Shown: positions 22,099 through 34,438 of the stretch, one piece after another
Layout of the letters: every line of letters begins with the position of its first letter
Position numbering within the stretch: position 1 is the first letter of the stretch
Assembly: GCA_029204225.1 (NCBI GenBank)
Contig: CM055097.1
Location: 61,724,640-61,788,639, forward strand
Origin: Diphasiastrum complanatum
Taxonomy: Eukaryota > Streptophyta > Lycopodiopsida > Lycopodiales > Lycopodiaceae
Length of the DNA stretch: 64,000 nt
Direction: 5' to 3'
Notes under the pieces: model-generated
What the model saw: only the letters and a program-made list of their open reading frames with translations
Told to the model about the DNA's origin: nothing
The model's database searches: none
Position numbers and translations under genes: made by a program

Positions 22099-23390
22099 AT
22101 GCCCGAACATTATAAACGTTATACATTGGATGATGTGGTTATCATGTTACCTAAAGCACATCGTGAACCCAAAGAACACGTGCCAAACTCGAAAGATGTT
22201 TACGATGGCCCAGCTAGGACACAAGTTGGATCACAACTTAATCCTAAACAATATCAAGCACTTCGCATGTTACTTATTAAGTATCAAGATTGCTTTGCAT
22301 GGACTTATTAAGATCTGAAGGGTATTCCGACGTTAGTTATTGAGCATACCATACCTTTAGTACCTGATGCAGTTCCAAAGGTTACAAAGTTCTATCACTG
22401 TAATTCTAATGTTGCGGATCTGATAAAGAAAGGACTGTAGAGATTGCTTGACGCTGATTTCATTTATGAGATCGAGCATACCGAATGGATCTCACCGATT
22501 GTCATTGTTCCTAAGAAGAATGGAAAATTGAGAATTTGTGTGAATCTCAAGGCTTTGAACAAAGTGACACGAAAGGACACTTTTCGTTACCTTTTACTGA
22601 AAGCATTTTGGATCGCCTTGCTGGAGCAGAAGCGTATAGTTTTCTGGATGGATTTAGTGGTTACAAGCAGGTTAAGATTGCACCTGCCGACCGCCACAAA
22701 ACAGCTTTTGCAACAGAATGGGGCACCTATGCTTACAAAGTAATGTCGTTTGGACTTTGTAATGCACCAAGTTCATTCCAAAGAGTAATACAATCTGCTT
22801 TTAAAGATTATCTGTAGAAATTTCTTGTAATTTACTTGGATGACTTGGGAGTCCATAGTACATATACAGACCACCTAGATCAATCGGAAAAAGTATTTGA
22901 AAGATGTTGCAAATATCAAATTTCTCTAAATCCAGAAAAATGTCAGATATGGGTTTTCCACGGAGTTGTGCTTGGGGATGTGATATCAAGACATGGTATT
23001 GCCACAGATTATTCTAAAATCAAGATTATTGTGGAATTGCCACTGCCAACAACAATTCGTGGAGTTTATGTGTTTATGGATCATGCGTACTATTATCAAA
23101 TTTTTATTATCTTCTTTGCGGATTTAGCAAGACCTATATACAAATTGACTATTGTTCCTATTTGGACAGTAGAGGCGTTAGAAGCCTTTGAAAAATCAAA
23201 AAAAGCATTAACTTTAGCACCAATACTGCGTTCTCCAGATTGGACGATTGAATTTCATGTTCACACGGATGCCTCAAAATATGCCATTGGATCAGTTTTG
23301 ACGCAGCCAAGTGATTATAAGAAGGACTATCCTATACGATTTGCAAGCAGATAGCTTATAGATCTGGAAAAGAATTATTCAACTAAATCA
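22099..23390 (+). pseudogene. Ty3-gypsy RT and RNase H (N-terminal)
   Basis: Pre-RT motif LDDVVIMLPKAHREP and DCFAWTY (stop after), HTIPLVPDAVPKVT, EIEHTEWISPIVIVPKKNGKLRICVNLKALNKVT, then after a frameshift FGLCNAPSSFQRVIQSAF, and the catalytic box YLDD at 22833-22844. RNase H begins with FHVHTDASKYAIGSVLTQ (first Asp) near 23255-23290 and PIRFASR. Frameshifts and stops (22311, 22438, 22816, 23352) disable it. The rest of RNase H and integrase are lost at about 23390, where LTR-like DNA of another family starts. Confidence 0.9.
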
Positions 23391-23399
23391 GCGAGGACA

Positions 23400-24900
23400 T
23401 TTTCCAATTTGAGGGAGAGGAGAGGTTCTTTTTTTTTTTAATTCAATTTTTTCGATTCAGTAAGCTGTCTGTGTATCTCGATCTCTGTATTCGTGGATTA
23501 ATTGAAGACATACATTATTGGTTAATATGAAATATCGAAGTTTACTTTGTATTTTAACTTACTGTGTATCGAAAAATTTAGACTCAATTCAATCCGATTC
23601 AATATCAAATTTTTCTAATATTTCTCGATTCGTATGAAACTCGATCCAAACCAATTCGACCCCATATCAAATTTTTCTAATTATTCCACTGGGCCCAATC
23701 TTTCGATTCCGAAATTATGTTATTCCACGTCATTGACGGTTATAGTACGATGGTCATTATTACCAACTATGGGGGTTTAATGTCAAAAAGTGACATTGTC
23801 TTTTGTTGATATGTCTCCCTTCATATTATCGGCCCATGTAAAACGAATGCTTTGTAATAAAACAAGTTTTCCTTCATTCGTCGTGAACTCCTTACCAACT
23901 ATACTCCTCGCGCATTCTGACGTTGATTTACAGTGTGCTATTAAAATAGCTACTCGTTGGAATTTAATCTTACTCCTACTCATCCTAATTGCCCTCCTTC
24001 ATTTCATGTTAATCACTCTCTCAAAGTGATCTGCAAAAATGAACTGTTTGTCGCAACAATCTGCAACCCGACAAGCGAAAAACCCGACAAAATTTCTACT
24101 TCACTTACGGGTCATTCTGAACACTAAGTACTTTGCGAAAAAGGCGACAAAGTGTTCACTTGAGTTTTTGGGGCATTTCGGACACTTCCAGAAATGCGAC
24201 AATTTTCGAGAAAAAATGCGAAAAAGACGACACTCTACTCAGGACTTCAAATACAGACCATCTACGTCTTCACGCTCCAATAACAACTGCTCTAATTAGT
24301 CAGTTAATAAACGACCTTGTAATTGTAAAGTTAGAATAACACAAGATCATTCAGCTGCTATATAAGTAAATGAGCGATTGGAGAAGAGCGAGAGAGGATA
24401 CAAGTTGATTGATGATACATGCTGCAATATATACTCCATCAGAGATCTAACGACCAAAAAACTGGTCTTCTAGTAGCTGACTCCTCCGAGTTAGTAATTA
24501 TAGAGAGAGTAAATATTCAGAGCGATAGCTATTGTTTTGTTTTTGTAAGTAGGATCACGAGCTTATCAGCACTATTGTATTGTGATCCGATCGTTGTTAT
24601 TACAACATTGATACACAGATTCGTTATTGTTCTATCTCTTTGCATTCTTGTTGAATGTCAATTAACTATCACCCGTCTTCCACAATATCACAAACAAGGA
24701 AATGTATGGCTGTCCTTGACGCCTAACTATCTTTACATTTCTTTATATCCAAATATCAGTATCAGTGAATTGCATGGTTGTCTCAGACGCCAAACAGTTT
24801 TTGCAATTTGTCTGAATGGTTGTCTAAAAAAACACCTAAATATACTCTTATCAAAGCAACTCTATATTCTCCATTCTCCAAGGGTCTAGAAGACAAGAAC
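23400..24900 (+). mobile_element. Degraded copia-type LTR region
   Basis: AT-rich with a GA-rich tract at its left edge (GAGGGAGAGGAGAGG, polypurine-like, 23412-23426), a TATA-like box in GCTGCTATATAAG near 24355, and a downstream segment GGCTGTCCTTGACGCC near 24710 that resembles GGCTGTCTTTGACGCC in the copia B LTR (minus strand near 39520). Motifs such as TGCGACAAA recur near 24050-24230. No coding domain is seen. Boundaries and exact family are uncertain. Confidence 0.4.
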
Positions 24901-24930
24901 GGAGATTCCTTATGAGATTGGCGAATAGGA

Positions 24931-25356
24931 GTGGAATTGTTCAAGCTTGAATCAATAAGATATTTGGACAACTTTGTTTTGCTGACTAATGTGTGCAACG
25001 AATTGATGGATGGTATCTGCATTAGGGGAGGATCGTGTTTCTTCACAATGAGAAATCAGACAATAGAGCTAACAAAAGAAATGTATGTGGATTGTTTCAA
25101 GCTTCCTTCAACTGGGAGTGTGCATAAAGGCAAGAAAATTATCGATACCCAGAAGTTGGCCCAGTGGGTCGACGTATCACACGGCGAATCGGCTACTTTC
25201 CATGATACCAAAGAGTATAACAACTTTTTAAACCCATGGATGATTGGGGCCATGCGCAAACGCAAACGTCACCAACCGGCAACAGCCGGTAGTCATGTCC
25301 CCAGTTTTCCCACTACAACAGCTAATAGATTGCATATACCGCCATGTGTATGTTGA
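24931..25356 (+). CDS. Hypothetical ORF crossing the left edge of the tandem duplication
   Basis: A 141-residue frame: FTMRNQTIELTKEMYVDCFKLPSTG in the first half resembles the style of plant transposon-associated proteins, but no domain can be named with confidence. The second half starts at the tandem-repeat boundary (25182) and is therefore repeated at 27484, where the first half is replaced by other sequence. A Lys/Arg cluster (MRKRKRH) lies near residue 108. Probably a fragment. Confidence 0.3.
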   Translation: MELFKLESIRYLDNFVLLTNVCNELMDGICIRGGSCFFTMRNQTIELTKEMYVDCFKLPSTGSVHKGKKIIDTQKLAQWVDVSHGESATFHDTKEYNNFLNPWMIGAMRKRKRHQPATAGSHVPSFPTTTANRLHIPPCVC

Positions 25357-25675
25357 AATAGTCCACATGCATGAGGACGACTTGGATCATAGCTACATGA
25401 GCACAAATTCTGGGGCTGGGCCTAGGGAGGAATTATTGATTTATATCAATAATAAAAAAGATAAATATGCATAAAATATAGGCTTAAAATATTTCAAAAA
25501 ATCATAAGTGCGCGCAAACATGTTGAAAAGAAGCATATAGTAGATTGTTGAGAAGCTAATTTTGCAACGAAAATTCATGCAGAATTATTGGTTAACTGAA
25601 AAATAAAACCAACAAAAGAAATGCAGCAGCCCAGGAGCGAGGGACAGAGAGAAAGCGAGGGAGAGAGGTAGCAGC

Positions 25676-25805
<130 letters not shown>

Positions 25806-25968
25806 GGCCCAATTGACATGTGTACTGACACATGTTGCAACGTGACAATGCATGGCCAAATGTGGGCCATACCCTCTGCCGGACACATGTCAGCAGTATG
25901 GCTGAAAAAGAAATTAGACACGTGTCGTGCAACGTGTTGAAACATGCTGATGTGGCGAGACGGATGTC

Positions 25969-26292
25969 GTGCACATACTGGCCGATGGTGTGCTGACAAA
26001 AAATTTTAAAAATATTGGGAATACACTAGATCAGAGGAACAATAACGATGGGACAAATTCCGAAGCAGAGCAAGATCAGTTAGAAGATGTGGTTACTTCT
26101 ACTACTTCGATGATTGATCATCTATTGCAAGAGCCTATGAAAGAAGATCAAGCTATGCATATAGATATTATCAAAACAGTAGTACAACTTTCAGACGACG
26201 ATATGACAAATAATGAATCCAATGAAGCTATGGAGACAAACGATGGCCAACACTTTCAAATGACAGAAAGAATTTCTGTCAATAAACCCTAA
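25969..26292 (+). CDS. Acidic hypothetical protein upstream of LINE end (unit 1)
   Basis: A 107-residue open frame, rich in Asp/Glu/Asn/Gln/Thr (NNDGTNSEAEQDQLEDVVTS, QLSDDDMTNNESNEAME), with no transmembrane or zinc motif. It runs into the LINE zf-RVT segment after a stop. The identical frame is at 28247-28570. It could be part of a LINE ORF linker or a chance frame. Confidence 0.35.
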   Translation: MHILADGVLTKNFKNIGNTLDQRNNNDGTNSEAEQDQLEDVVTSTTSMIDHLLQEPMKEDQAMHIDIIKTVVQLSDDDMTNNESNEAMETNDGQHFQMTERISVNKP

Positions 26293-26776
26293 AGATGAAC
26301 AACAAAAAAGACAGTGGGCACTTTTTGATTCCCCTCATCTTTGGAAGACCAGATTTTGCCGCCCTCACAAGATTAGAACTGGAAAGCTTAGAATTTTTGC
26401 TCTTACGATTATCCAGCATTCTCTTCTTGTGCGTGGCAATTATAGGGGTGATTTATCGCATGTTTGCTCTAAATGCAAAACAATTGATGAGGATGTGATT
26501 CATCTTTTCTACTATTGTTATGTTCCGCTTTGGAGATCAGTGGCTAACCTCTTTATCATGCGCTTTCATGTCAGATTCAAGAGGGTCAGCCACACAAATA
26601 TTCTGCTAAACGATATTACTTTTGAGGATATAAAGGTTAATGCTTTTTGGCAATGTGTTAGAGTCATCACGCTTTGGAACATTTGGTTAGATAGGAATAG
26701 CAGGGAATTTGGGAGGGTGACTTTGTTATCTCCAACTTACTGCTTTTTAAAGAGGCTGAAAGACTTTCGATTATAA
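26290..26776 (+). pseudogene. LINE (non-LTR) ORF2 3' end, zf-RVT domain (unit 1)
   Basis: The frame ending at 26776 reads HKIRTGKLRIFALTIIQHSLLVRGNYRGD, CSKCKTIDEDVIHLFYYC, WQCVRVITLWNIWLDRNSREF: the CX2C...HX4C zinc-binding segment and the WxIWxxRNxR motif that close many plant LINE reverse transcriptase ORFs. The RT and endonuclease domains are absent. The 3' sequence (26777-27479) has no clear poly(A). Confidence 0.8.
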
Positions 26777-27483
26777 GCTTGTGCTTTCTTCTTGTACTTT
26801 GTATAAAGTTCTTAATCTATGGTTAGTTATGGTTAGTTCTTATGAGGAAATAAAAATCCCCAGCACTACAACAAGCTAAATACTATAAACAAATTCAAGA
26901 AGTTTCATGAATAAGTATACACTAATCATATTTAAGGTAGAATTACATATTCATACAAGTTGCTTTGTTTCAATGTTCACAATGAAATAAATCAGATCTA
27001 CAAGCTCATGTCATTTTGGGAATAGGAATATGCTACCTATTGTCAATTGTGAGTTAAAGCTTTTTCATCTAATTTAATCTTGAAAATTATTGTGGTCAAC
27101 ATTTTAAAGGAATGTTGCATTTTTGCCCTTAGTGCAACTTCAAAAGCATCAACACAATGATGATGACCAACAACTTCATGAATGATTACATTGCCTAGTA
27201 TGATTTCAACACAAAATCAACATTCAAAGTTTATCAATTTTAGTATCTCTTGTGGCAAGTGGGAGTATCTTGATGAAATTTGGTGTCCTATTGCACACAA
27301 ATAGGGCACATGACCATATTAGGGTGATCTTGGACCAATTGGCCAAAATGGCTCATTTATTCCATCCAAGAAAAATGAGAAAAGCCTCAAATTGACAAGG
27401 TTGTTTTTGGATGGTACTAGAGCTCGAGAAAACTGGAAAAATATAGGAATGGAACTAGTAAGTTTTCTCAAAAACCAGCGAAT
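26777..27483. other. AT-rich tail of tandem unit 1
   Basis: Downstream of the LINE end: no ORF with a known domain. Ends CTCAAAAACCAGC, then an 8-bp direct repeat CGAATCGG-CGAATCGG marks the junction with unit 2 (27479-27494). Confidence 0.6.
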
Positions 27484-27982
27484 CGGCGAATCGGCTACTT
27501 TCCATGATACCAAAGAGTATAACAACTTTTTAAACCCATGGATGATTGGGGCCATGCGCAAACGCAAACGTCACCAACCGGCAACAGCCGGTAGTCATGT
27601 CCCCAGTTTTCCCACTACAACAGCTAATAGATTGCATATACCGCCATGTGTATGTTGAAATAGTCCACATGCATGAGGACGACTTGGATCATAGCTACAT
27701 GAGCACAAATTCTGGGGCTGGGCCTAGGGAGGAATTATTGATTTATATCAATAATAAAAAAGATAAATATGCATAAAATATAGGCTTAAAATATTTCAAA
27801 AAATCATAAGTGCGCGCAAACATGTTGAAAAGAAGCATATAGTAGATTGTTGAGAAGCTAATTTTGCAACGAAAATTCATGCAGAATTATTGGTTAACTG
27901 AAAAATAAAACCAACAAAAGAAATGCAGCAGCCCAGGAGCGAGGGACAGAGAGAAAGCGAGGGAGAGAGGTAGCAGCCCAAG

Positions 27983-28083
<101 letters not shown>

Positions 28084-28246
28084 GGCCCAATTGACATGTG
28101 TACTGACACATGTTGCAACGTGACAATGCATGGCCAGATGTGGGCCATACCCTCTGCCGGACACATGTCAGCAGTATGGCTGAAAAAGAAATTAGACACG
28201 TGTCGCGCAACGTGTTGAAACATGCTGATGTGGCGAGACGGATGTC

Positions 28247-28570
28247 GTGCACATACTGGCCGATGGTGTGCTGACAAAAAATTTTAAAAATATTGGGAAT
28301 ACACTAGATCAGAGGAACAATAACGATGGGACAAATTCCGAAGCAGAGCAAGATCAGTTAGAAGATGTGGTTACTTCTACTACTTCGATGATTGATCATC
28401 TATTGCAAGAGCCTATGAAAGAAGATCAAGCTATGCATATAGATATTATCAAAACAGTAGTACAACTTTCAGACGACGATATGACAAATAATGAATCCAA
28501 TGAAGCTATGGAGACAAACGATGGCCAACACTTTCAAATGACAGAAAGAATTTCTGTCAATAAACCCTAA
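28247..28570 (+). CDS. Acidic hypothetical protein upstream of LINE end (unit 2)
   Basis: Identical in translation to 25969-26292. Same open frame, same neighbours; the duplication is too recent to show whether it is under selection. Confidence 0.35.
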   Translation: MHILADGVLTKNFKNIGNTLDQRNNNDGTNSEAEQDQLEDVVTSTTSMIDHLLQEPMKEDQAMHIDIIKTVVQLSDDDMTNNESNEAMETNDGQHFQMTERISVNKP

Positions 28571-29054
28571 AGATGAACAACAAAAAAGACAGTGGGCACT
28601 TTTTGATTCCCCTCATCTTTGGAAGACCAGATTTTGCCGCCCTCACAAGATTAGAACTGGAAAGCTTAGAATTTTTGCTCTTACGATTATCCAGCATTCT
28701 CTTCTTGTGCGTGGCAATTATAGGGGTGATTTATCGCATGTTTGCTCTAAATGCAAAACAATTGATGAGGATGTGATTCATCTTTTCTACTATTGTTATG
28801 TTCCGCTTTGGAGATCAGTGGCTAACCTCTTTATCATGCGCTTTCATGTCAGATTCAAGAGGGTCAGCCACACAAATATTCTGCTAAACGATATTACTTT
28901 TGAGGATATAAAGGTTAATGCTTTTTGGCAATGTGTTAGAGTCATCACGCTTTGGAACATTTGGTTAGATAGGAATAGCAGGGAATTTGGGAGGGTGACT
29001 TTGTTATCTCCAACTTACTGCTTTTTAAAGAGGCTGAAAGACTTTCGATTATAA
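28568..29054 (+). pseudogene. LINE ORF2 3' end, zf-RVT domain (unit 2)
   Basis: Identical in translation to the unit 1 copy: CSKCKTIDEDVIHLFYYC and WNIWLDRNSREF. A fragment without RT. Confidence 0.8.
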
Positions 29055-29757
29055 GCTTGTGCTTTCTTCTTGTACTTTGTATAAAGTTCTTAATCTATGG
29101 TTAGTTATGGTTAGTTCTTATGAGGAAATAAAAATCCCCAGCACTACAACAAGCTAAATACTATAAACAAATTCAAGAAGTTTCATGAATAAGTATACAC
29201 TAATCATATTTAAGGTAGAATTACATATTCATACAAGTTGCTTTGTTTCAATGTTCACAATGAAATAAATCAGATCTACAAGCTCATGTCATTTTGGGAA
29301 TAGGAATATGCTACCTATTGTCAATTGTGAGTTAAAGCTTTTTCATCTAATTTAATCTTGAAAATTATTGTGGTCAACATTTTAAAGGAATGTTGCATTT
29401 TTGCCCTTAGTGCAACTTCAAAAGCATCAACACAATGATGATGACCAACAACTTCATGAATGATTACATTGCCTAGTATGATTTCAACACAAAATCAACA
29501 TTCAAAGTTTATCAATTTTAGTATCTCTTGTGGCAAGTGGGAGTATCTTGATGAAATTTGGTGTCCTATTGCACACAAATAGGGCACATGACCATATTAG
29601 GGTGATCTTGGACCAATTGGCCAAAATGGCTCATTTATTCCATCCAAGAAAAATGAGAAAAGCCTCAAATTGACAAGGTTGTTTTTGGATGGTACTAGAG
29701 CTCGAGAAAACTGGAAAAATATAGGAATGGAACTAGTAAGTTTTCTCAAAAACCAGC

Positions 29758-31120
29758 ATCATCCAGCATCATAGAATGTTTGACGGGTTTTTATACAAAC
29801 ATATATACCTTTTTATAAGTAAAAGTCTTCAACAACTGATAAGTTCTATAAAATGCAAGTTTTTTGAGGATAATCAAAAGAGGTTCCCGAGCACTAGATC
29901 ATCATCATCATCATGGTACATAGGATGTAAATAGCATCTACTTACTATCCTTCTCACATATGGTTGGATCGTTCATCTTTTACCCTCATTCTAGTGGCAC
30001 GCTCCTATTAAGTATTTTGGAAATTTCTTCATTGGATTTGAGCACAAAAATGCTTATCAATCCCAATAGTACCACATAGAAGACTAACATAAAAAATATG
30101 AGGCCGGAATGGAAAGATGTAGATCTTGAGTGACATACCTAACTTGGAACGAAGCAATATAGGGGAGGCCATATCAAAACATCTGCTCAAGAACCTGGTA
30201 GTGTACAGCGTTGATTTGTTCTCTAATAGGAAATTTCCTGTACAGATTTGTTGCTTGTCTGAGGATGTGCTTACTGCTAGAGGCAGGAATGACGTATGGC
30301 TTGTCTTATATCTATACTAAAATAAAAGCACATACTTCCTCGTAGGTTCTTCTGTTAGATTACACTTAACAAATTACTTTGACATACTTCACAAAAGAGT
30401 AATCAAGCAAGCGACTGAGGTGGTTCAAGACCGATTTAAAACGCGGTAGATTATTGTGTTGAAAAATGCAACCAAATAAAAAGTGCGAATGAAAATTTGC
30501 TCTTGCGTTACTTGACTCATTTCATGAAACCACAAGTATGGTTTTCGTGAGTCAGAAATACAAGATCCATATATCTGGCCAACTGAACACCATGTTTGCA
30601 AGGAAAACTTGCAACAGGTTGCCTGAGAAGTTGGCCAATCAACAATAACAGTAGGTCGACTTCAACTTACGATCATACATCCACACGACCAACTTCCAAG
30701 CCTTCATGAAAATCGCTATAGTGGCAGAAAGAATTTAAGATAATAGCGGCAATAAGCTGACATTATGCAATAAAACCCGAACAGACAGCTACCATGCCAA
30801 ACTAAACAACCAAAACGCATCAGAATACAAAAACAACAGATCAGATCCTTGTGCACCCATCCCACTGCTGCTCTGGCGGAGAACAGCCTCTTCATCAATC
30901 CAAAAGAAAGAAGCATCGCCAAGACAATGCAAGAAGCAGCGAGCTGCTGCGAGCAGATCAAGCGCCCTACAGTGTCACTGGAATCTTAAGTAGCAAAATA
31001 TTTCCCCGCCGCATGTCGAAACCCTAATTTTTTATAGTCGAAAAACGCTAACCCTAGGAATCAATCATGGTGCCCCAAATAGAATACCCCCAAGAGTTGA
31101 TATGTGTGTCACATCCCCCC
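29758..31120. other. Unassigned region, possibly ancient non-transposon DNA
   Basis: No transposon protein was recognised. A telobox-like AAACCCTAA lies at 31020-31028, with ATGCGGCGGGGA in-frame start context on the minus strand nearby (ORF of about 15 codons). Minus-strand frame 30716-30961 (81 residues, hydrophobic, Cys-rich) has no known domain. It ends at an oligo-C run (31107-31118). Confidence 0.3.
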
Positions 31121-31242
31121 CCCCCCCCAAAGGCCTTGTAGTGGGAGCAATTTCAACTAGGCACAACCCTGATGTGCCACATGCAGGGAGGACCTAGGGC
31201 CGGGCGACAAGCTACCCGGGGCAATTGAGGACAATGTGACGC

Positions 31243-31321
31243 CATTCTGCTATGACATCCAAAGTTTCTTTGGTCTCAGGTTCGAGCCTCCCCTTGGAAA
31301 CCAAGAAGCATTCTGCTATGA
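31243..31321 (+). mobile_element. Very short tRNA-like retroposon with 13-bp TSD (5'-truncated)
   Basis: The 53-bp insert 31256-31308 is flanked by perfect 13-bp direct repeats CATTCTGCTATGA (31243-31255 and 31309-31321). It holds a Pol III box-B-like GGTTCGAGCC and a terminal hairpin CTTGG-AAA-CCAAG. It aligns with the 3' 52 bp of the insert at 37521-37604 (minus). The box A part is missing, as expected for 5' truncation during target-primed insertion. No poly(A) tail. Confidence 0.75.
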
Positions 31322-31739
31322 AGCAGCTTGAGAACGTGCATCGGATGCCGAGGAAAGGCATGCATCACACAACCTCTCAAGTAGTTGGCCCCTGGGAGGA
31401 GGACCATGCACATTCACGCCCAACCCTGTCTTTTGTAGCTTTCATTTCTCACTATGAAAATTATGATTCTCCATTGTGATGGTTTTGTGCTATCGATTGA
31501 GGATAGTTGTTGTTGCTTTGGGTCTCCCACTTTTTGGGGGGAATGCTCTCGCCTTGATGCTATTCTTTAGTGTTATGTGTTGACATATACTTGTCATAAT
31601 TTGAGCTTCCTAGCTGGTAAGATTCTACCTCTCCCTTGATGCCTTTGTAATTATAAAAGTCTCTTTTTCTTTATCAACATACATACATTGCCTTCTAATG
31701 TGTTTGTGTTCTAATTTAGAGTAAAGTAATAGGGCCAAG
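31322..31739. other. Unassigned spacer
   Basis: Between the short retroposon and the gypsy integrase fragment. No recognisable domain; contains scattered T-rich tracts. Confidence 0.4.
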
Positions 31740-32520
31740 CTAAAGGATGCTCATACATAGACAAAGAGTCATGCCCTATGTGTAGAAGGTGCCTCTTGTG
31801 AAAAAAGTGAAACAAGGCGAGAGTTGACTGAAGCCTAATGTTGTACAGTAAGCCTCATCCCTTGACCTTGTTAGAGGAAATTTTTAAAATGAAAGGTCAT
31901 GTGAAGGCATGCGTTCAAAAGTGTGAACAATGCCAAGTGAATAAAATGGAAAAACTCAAAGTAATTGGTTTGTTGAATTCGTTGGAAATTTTCGATAAGA
32001 AATGGGAAAGTGTTATTGATAGATTTTGTGCCAAGTATCCATAGAATAGGGAAGAATCACCATGCCATTTGGGTAGTAATTGACAAGCTAACCAAGATGG
32101 CACAATTCATTCTAACGAAGTCTATTGTCAACGCTTTTCGACTTGCTCAACTACTTGTTGAAAAGTTGTCTAGGTTGTTTGGATTGCCAAATGATCGTGA
32201 TTCCAAGTTTATCGGCAAATTCTGGCAATTGGTTTTTGAAAGACCGTAAACTACTATTAGTCTTTCATCTTCTGATCACCATGAATTTGATGCTTAGGTT
32301 TAACGTACAAACTAGTCAATGGAAGATATGTTTCATGCATATGTTTTCAAGTGATATTTAGATTGAAAAAAATATTTCCCAATGGTTGAGTTCATGTAGA
32401 ATATTGTGAAGCATTCTACCACTGGATTTAGTTATGCCATGTTGATGTTTGGCTTTCAGTCATGTTCAACGATATTTTTCAGACTTAAAAGAAAAACATG
32501 TTGGTATTCACATTTCACAA
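31740..32520 (+). pseudogene. Ty3-gypsy (chromovirus-like) integrase fragment
   Basis: Frames read VKACVQKCEQCQVNKMEK (zinc-finger CX2C), KKWESVIIDFVPSI, HAIWVVIDKLTKMAQFI, then NDRDSKFIGKFWQLVF (second Asp region, shifted) and KHSTTGFSYAMLMFGFQ near 32405-32460. This pattern (IWVVIDRLTK...ShFIP) is typical of chromovirus integrases and differs from the Tat-like integrase at 3470. Frameshifts break it. It ends next to the K LTR at 32637. Confidence 0.8.
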
Positions 32521-32636
32521 ATAACCAAACACACATATTGGTACTCTTCTTTGGTAATAATCCAAAGTATTCTTGGAATAATATGGGTTCTTCCATCTGT
32601 TTCTAATTATGGCCAAAACTTCTCCGTTGTATTCTT

Positions 32637-33290
32637 TGTGAAGGATTTCAGATCATTTAAGATCCAATCCATGTCCCTGATCTTTGGTTACAATAAGGAG
32701 CAAACCAACAATCCTACCAATGTAGAAAAAACAGCATCTACATACAAAATGAGATGCAAACTCTAAGAGATACTGATCAAACATGAACCAAAACATAAAA
32801 TATGTTTGTTGTCCGTACAATTACAGTACACTACTGTATTTCACACATGTGGAACCAAAAATAACAAAATATGAGCATTCTACACACAAGATTGCAAGAT
32901 ATCACCAAGATAGTGCACCAATGATTAGTAGAACCCAAAGGGAACCATGTATAATGATGAAATGAGAGAGAGAAGAGAGAAGATGTGTCTCTCCACAAGT
33001 TACATCCTTTTATAGAGTTTTCAAACCCTATTTGGCCACTTGGCTTTCCCTCCAAAATGTAAACCCTACTATTTTTGGGTCTAGATTCAATGTACCCAAA
33101 GTTCAAATTTGAATCTCTCTCAAACTCGACTACCAACTTTCCCACACTTTCAAAAAGTGTTTATTGAATGTATTTTAAACAAACATAACTTCAAAAAGGT
33201 TATCTCTAAGTCTAAAATGAGTTTTGGCCTCTTATTGACAATTAACCAAAATATGACTAAACTAGACTAAACTAGTTGAAATCTCTCACA
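32637..33290 (-). mobile_element. 3' LTR of copia K, copy 2 (654 bp)
   Basis: On the minus strand it runs from TGTGAGAGATTT at 33290 to CCTTCACA at 32637, with TG...CA ends. The matching end at 37395 is followed by a tRNA-Met PBS. It contains a TTCACACATGTGGAA palindrome-like site near 32839. Confidence 0.9.
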
Positions 33291-34438
33291 CTCCCTCTTC
33301 AACTAGTTTTGGCATAGTTTTGACAATAGAACTTTGATCCAACTTTAAAATGATCTTCATCCTAAGTATATATCTCCTTTCTAAGGTTCTAAAGTATCTT
33401 TCATAATTGATATAGAAAATAGTGTCCAAATTGGATGCTTCACTATTTCTTACATCAATTTTACACATCAAGATATAACTAGAACATGAAGAACCGAATA
33501 GAATGTCAATGAAATGATTCCTCCATGCTTCAAACTTTGAACTCTCTAGAATATTACAGCAACCAAACAATAAATGCGAGTGATGGTCATTTGCTTGCTT
33601 GTCTCCTCCAACTTTGTCCTTTCTTGATATGTCTCCACCATAAAACTCCATGAATGAGCCTCCATCTCCATCTTGCCACAAGAAACCATCAAATCTTGGA
33701 AATCCATGATTAGGTGAGTACATTAATGATGCAAATCCAGCACCACATGACTCCATAAACCAAGTAGGTTGCATTAGTCCATCTTCAAGATCTACTTGAC
33801 ACAAGAAAATGACCATAAATTCACCAAAAAATGACAATCTCCAAACATTGGCATCAAGTAGCTCAAAACTTGAGAACTTGATCATGGATGAGTGATATAA
33901 TGAGCCTCCAATAGCTTCATTTCCATCAGCAAAACCAGCCAAGAATGCTAGTACAACTCCAACAATAAGATATTGCAAGACAATTTAGCTAGTTTGTCCA
34001 TATCTTGACAATTTGCACACATCCACATGAAATAGCTCAAACATGAGATAGAACAAGTAAAGTAAACTTGAACAACACTTCCTTGCTTCTCCTTTGACCT
34101 TACTTGAGTCTTCAATAACCTGTAAAAACAAATCCACATTTTTGCCAAATAACCTTCCTTTGATGCTCTTGACTAGCTCCAAATTGCCACCTTTCCTTTT
34201 GTGTTGTTGAAGCCCTTTGAGACCAACCTCTCGATCTTCCTCTTGACCATCAAAGTCATTGAACAAACTTTTTTTTTCCAGATCCATTACTTGCTTTTCC
34301 AGTATGAAAACCATGAGAACCAATATCCACTTGCATAGCATCATCTACACAAGAAAATTCTCCAAACCATGTGAGTAAAGCAAAGTGAGTCGCTTCCACT
34401 TGCTTACCTTTCTCACCTCTGGAAATACTCCCTCTCAA
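33286..34438 (-). pseudogene. Unrecognised 3' ORF of copia K (copy 2, frameshifted)
   Basis: Homologous to the uninterrupted 367-residue frame at 17900-19003: matching parts are at 34256-34438, 33985-34344 and 33286-33978 in different frames. The match includes ATHFALLTWFGE, LQQHKRKGGNLE, GVVLAFLAGFADGNEA and WQDGDGGSFMEFYGGD. At least two frameshifts separate them. Closely similar nucleotide sequence shows recent common ancestry with copy 1. No integrase or RT motif. Confidence 0.7.
33291..33300 (-). promoter_or_regulatory. Polypurine tract of copia K
   Basis: GAAGAGGGAG on the minus strand directly abuts the LTR start at 33290. Confidence 0.8.

Noticed and set aside
31200-31340. A functional tRNA gene suggested by GGTTCGAGCC
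   Set aside because: No cloverleaf: the insert is only 53 bp, lacks D and anticodon arms and has retroposon-type flanking repeats.
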